Source: Brevipalpus yothersi
Lineage: Eukaryota > Arthropoda > Arachnida > Trombidiformes > Tenuipalpidae
Assembly (NCBI GenBank): GCA_003956705.1
Contig: QZCP01000179.1
Span: 239,788 to 303,787 of the forward strand
DNA: 64,000 nucleotides
Reading direction: 5' to 3'
The notes beneath the pieces were generated by a model that was given only the letters and a program-made list of their open reading frames with translations, was not told the origin of the DNA and ran no database searches. Position numbers and translations under genes: made by a program. Positions 61,601 through 64,000 of the stretch are shown piece after piece (within the stretch, counting starts at the first letter, position 1; every line of letters starts with the position of its first letter).

Positions 61601-61866
61601 TAACATTTCAACTTCAAATCGAAACTGTTACTAATTTGTTCGAATTTCAGTAAAAATATCATTCTCCACAAAAGACTCAAATATATGGGTAATTCTATCT
61701 GTTATGGTTTGAATTTTTCATCAGACAATTTTGTTGTAGGAAAAAAAGAAGAAGATGAGTCTCAAAAAATATATAAATATATACTGGTTAACTTTTAATC
61801 AATATCAATTTTAACACTCTACTCAAGATGACACTTTACTGGCAATCTGAGACCACTTAATACTCT

Positions 61867-61897
<31 letters not shown>

Positions 61898-62198
61898 CTT
61901 TCTCTGTCTGTCTTTACTAAAAAAAGTTGAGAAGTTTCGCCAATCGGAAATAAGATAGCATCCAAGTAGCAATATACGGTTGATGTTGAAAAGCAGTCAA
62001 AGAAGAAGAATAAGATTGAAGAAAAGAGAGAGAAAATAATTAGCCGGGCATGGCTAAGAGAGAGAGTCACAATAAGTGGTTTTCATCATCTTGATCCAAG
62101 ATGAAGACGTTCCTCATCAAGTGTATGTGTGTGTATGTTGATATTCTTCTCCAAGTGATTCTTCCTGGGCTCAACCGAGGAAGAGAAGGTCCAAAAGA

Positions 62199-62232
<34 letters not shown>

Positions 62233-64000
62233 GGTCTCTTCCTCTATCAAAGATTCAAAAGATCGGTGTCCGAGTTAGCGTAACGGACTGGAAACCGCAT
62301 CATTTTGACCTGAAGCGCGCTCACTTTAAATCATGATGATGATAGAAGATGTGTGATAAAGATTTGATGTTTGTATGTGTGTTTGTCTTGGTTTTGTATA
62401 CTCGCTTGGATTGTAAGAGAGAGAGAGAAAGAGAGGGAATAAAATTGTTTCAAGCGTTTCCAATAGTTCCAAAAAGATTTACCGGTAAAAACAGTTTGAT
62501 CATCAAAATGACACAACAATAATAATAACAAACTGGTTTCCAAGTGTATGACAGTTTAGGCCACTAATCAGAACCCGAACATCTCTCTCTTCTCTACTAT
62601 CGTTATATACAGTTACCGTTATTCTTCTTCACTTTTTTTCACTCGAATATATGGTACCTTTTCATGTATTTGGTGATCATATCATACCTTTTATTCTCAC
62701 TTCACACAAGATTCACTATCAGATGTGCTTCATTGTTCAACCCGATTGGTTATCAAAGTGTTTGTGATCACTTTGAAATTCCCTTTTGTCTCTTGTGTGT
62801 GTATGTGTGCCTGTAACACTTTTGTCTCATGTGCATATACAAATGTAAATATATTCCAATAGTGTGAATTTATTCGATAAAAATCTTTCTCTTTATTAAC
62901 TTTTCGAGGCTATCTTTTGTGTGTTCATCGTGACTGTTCAATTTGCTCAAATTTTTGAATTATCAAAACTTGTAAGACATTGAAATATACATGCAGAGAA
63001 TCTGGAAGGAAATGGGTGAGTTTCGAAAAATATCTATTCAATTCACGAGTATCGTATGCTTTTTAAGTTTTTGCTTGATTGATAGAACGAAATATGTGAA
63101 GATTTTTTGTGTTACGTGGGGAAAAAATGGCTCAAATTTTTTGAATCATTTTTTGAATCTTGTCTCAGGATTTCAAAAATATTTTTTGATTCATAAAATC
63201 AAAAGATTGAGTAGCCATTCTATTGAATCGGAGGAAGTAATTCTCAAAAAACGCTAGATTGAGATAGATTTTGGAGAAAAATCTTCTCCAAAGTTGATTG
63301 TCAAATTCTTTGTCTCTGATGAAAATAATCTGGAGTACCAAAATCTTTTTCAAATCGAAATAAAATAGGCCTTATTGCTAATAAGTGATATGAAATATTT
63401 TTGTCTTAAAAAAGGGTTGAATTCCAGCTGACCGCACATATTTTTCATGTGCCAGTTACGATTATGAAATCGGTTTCCATCTCTGCTATTCCCTTTTACA
63501 TCATTATGTATGCACAGTCAAAGTAATCATAAGGTTCCATTATTTCTTCCTGTCAGTTCTCACACATTATTTGAGCATCAAACTGAGGTTATCTTCTATA
63601 ACTCAGAGTACTGCCACTATTATTACTGCTACTGCTTCTACTTTGAAAAAAAATCATTTAGCTAACTCATATATAATATCACCATGATGAAACTTATATA
63701 TACGAAGTAAAGATGAGAATATGCTACCAACTTGATACCATGTATGGATGTTGATGATGATCAACAAGTAAGAATGATGATACACAACATGCATATATAT
63801 TGCTTAACTTCCAAGTATTGTTACTATTTTTGGGGAATGTATGTGTGTGTGCATATAAGTGTATATGTTATATGCATTGATCAGTGAAACTTTTTGACAC
63901 TTTCATATTGGAGAAAGTAATTTGGAAATACGCTGTGTGTTAGTCATTTTTCAATTAGTGAATCACTGATTGATATTGTCAGCTTCTTCTTCTTCCTCAC
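58628..64000. other. Region upstream of the PDZ gene without recognised genes
   Basis: Only short, biased open frames occur. GA/CT tracts lie near 60030-60054, 60590-60615 and 62203-62230, and a tRNA-Ser-like fragment at 62266. The 5' untranslated region or earlier exons of the PDZ gene may lie here, but none is identifiable. Confidence 0.5.
62266..62334 (+). pseudogene. tRNA-Ser-like fragment (tRNA pseudogene or SINE head)
   Basis: gtgtccgagttagcg followed by acggactggaaaccg resembles the A-box, D-arm and anticodon arm of animal tRNA-Ser (gtgtccgagtgg... with ggact...gaaatcc). The anticodon stem keeps only CGG/CCG and the T-arm is degenerate, so I do not call a functional tRNA. Confidence 0.35.

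Noticed and set aside
62266..62334. Functional tRNA-Ser
   Set aside because: Anticodon stem and T-arm do not pair well enough, and no acceptor stem is found.

Overview
This is a low-GC invertebrate nuclear contig and almost certainly arthropod. It carries a Beaten-path (Beat) immunoglobulin gene, a gustatory-receptor-like seven-pass gene, a neuroligin and a two-PDZ scaffold gene, all with GT-AG introns. Beat proteins are an arthropod axon-guidance family. Asn/His/Ser-rich linkers and an intronless receptor would fit a mite or another chelicerate, but that placement is a guess. About 80% of the window is non-coding and is peppered with (GA)n/(CT)n microsatellites.

Layout. Positions 346-5545 (minus) hold most of a Beat-family gene whose 3' end lies beyond base 1; exon phases join cleanly. 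Its large intron (1494-4519) contains a complete intronless receptor gene at 2530-3786, same strand, with its own AATAAA signals. Positions 8718-44802 (plus) hold a neuroligin in nine coding exons. These total 3006 nt, exactly 1002 codons, and include a 23.3 kb second intron. Positions 47122-58627 (minus) hold a five-exon, 475-residue protein with two PDZ domains of the MPDZ/PATJ (InaD-like) type, convergent with neuroligin. From 58.6 kb to the end I see no convincing gene, only a tRNA-Ser-like fragment and simple repeats.

How the genes relate. Neuroligin (postsynaptic adhesion), Beat (axon defasciculation and partner recognition) and a PDZ scaffold are all neural-surface functions, so the window is a neural cluster with a chemoreceptor embedded in it. 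Physical interaction between these products is inference only.

The most notable points are: a Beat protein with what looks like a third Ig domain of the second-domain type; a same-strand nested chemoreceptor with an eroded C-terminal signature; a neuroligin with a dead active site and a Cys-rich cytoplasmic tail lacking the usual PDZ ligand; a PDZ protein that ends in its own PDZ-ligand-like tail; a false assembly gap at 17.1 kb; and a palindromic repeat family with two copies. I found no CRISPR, viral or clear transposase genes.
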